This document shows positions 14,296 to 14,331 of a DNA stretch of 14,331 nt, in pieces. The DNA comes from CAZLNO01 sp964561005 (GTDB lineage Bacteria; Pseudomonadota; Alphaproteobacteria; Kiloniellales; Rhodovibrionaceae), in NCBI GenBank assembly GCA_964561005.1, contig CAZLNO010000098.1, forward strand, positions 1 to 14,331. Reading direction: 5' to 3'. The notes beneath the pieces are model-generated. The model searched no databases, was not told where the DNA came from, and saw only the letters and a program-made list of their open reading frames with translations. The translations under genes were made by a program, and so were the position numbers. Position 1 is the stretch's first letter. Each line of letters begins with the position of its first letter.

Positions 14296-14331
14296 CTCAT
14301 GCTTCGACAAGCTCATGCTTCGACAAGCTCA
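14296..14331. repeat. Tandem 16-bp repeat, TTCGACAAGCTCA type, cut by window edge
   Basis: CTCATGCTTCGACAAG occurs at 14296-14311 and again directly at 14312-14327, with the first four bases of a third unit before the window ends. The unit contains the GCTTCGACAAGC core, which I recall as a common intergenic repeat in many GC-rich proteobacteria, often as a CCTCATGCT...AGCATGAGG hairpin. The right half of such a hairpin would lie outside the window. Confidence 0.7.

Noticed and set aside
1..14331. tRNA, rRNA, CRISPR array, insertion sequence or phage genes
   Set aside because: I looked for cloverleaf-like segments, regularly spaced repeats with spacers, transposase motifs and long terminal inverted repeats and saw none that could be supported.

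Overview
The window is strongly GC-rich, with G/C-ending codons throughout and no rRNA, tRNA, phage or IS genes. The gene families (fused TRAP-TAXI permease, TAXI binding proteins, Ldh2-type dehydrogenase, IlvD/Edd dehydratase) and the base composition suggest an alphaproteobacterium, perhaps of the Rhodospirillales or a neighbouring order. This placement is inferred from style, not from a marker gene.

Layout. Positions 1-978 hold two minus-strand genes in a row: a class I SAM-dependent methyltransferase, then the start of a secreted trypsin-like serine protease that runs off the left edge. From 1214 to 3877 a plus-strand P2-type cation-transporting ATPase is divergent from them. It converges on the next block with only 28 bases between stop codons.

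From 3906 to 14199 lies what looks like one uptake-and-catabolism locus around a divergent control region at 7209-7522. On the minus strand are a Tat-exported TAXI binding protein and, after a hairpin-rich spacer, a fused TRAP permease. On the plus strand are a thiamine-diphosphate enzyme, a glyoxalase-like VOC protein, an IlvD/Edd sugar-acid dehydratase, an Ldh2-family 2-hydroxyacid dehydrogenase, and a second, Sec-exported TAXI binding protein. The spacings are 2 nt (ThDP-VOC), 179 nt (VOC-dehydratase), 2 nt (dehydratase-dehydrogenase) and 95 nt with a strong hairpin (dehydrogenase-second TAXI).

How it may work together (inference): the permease with one or both TAXI proteins imports an organic acid. 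The dehydratase turns a 2,3-dihydroxy acid into a 2-oxo-3-deoxy acid, the Ldh2 enzyme interconverts a 2-hydroxy and a 2-oxo acid, and the ThDP enzyme decarboxylates or ligates a 2-oxo acid. All three enzymes meet at 2-oxo acids. The VOC protein's step is unknown. I do not recognise this gene set as a described pathway, and no regulator gene is in view.

Non-coding signals of note are three AYACGT motifs at exact 21-bp steps in the divergent promoter region, hairpins beside both binding-protein genes, and a tandem 16-bp repeat at the right edge with a probable decayed copy at 10243-10260.
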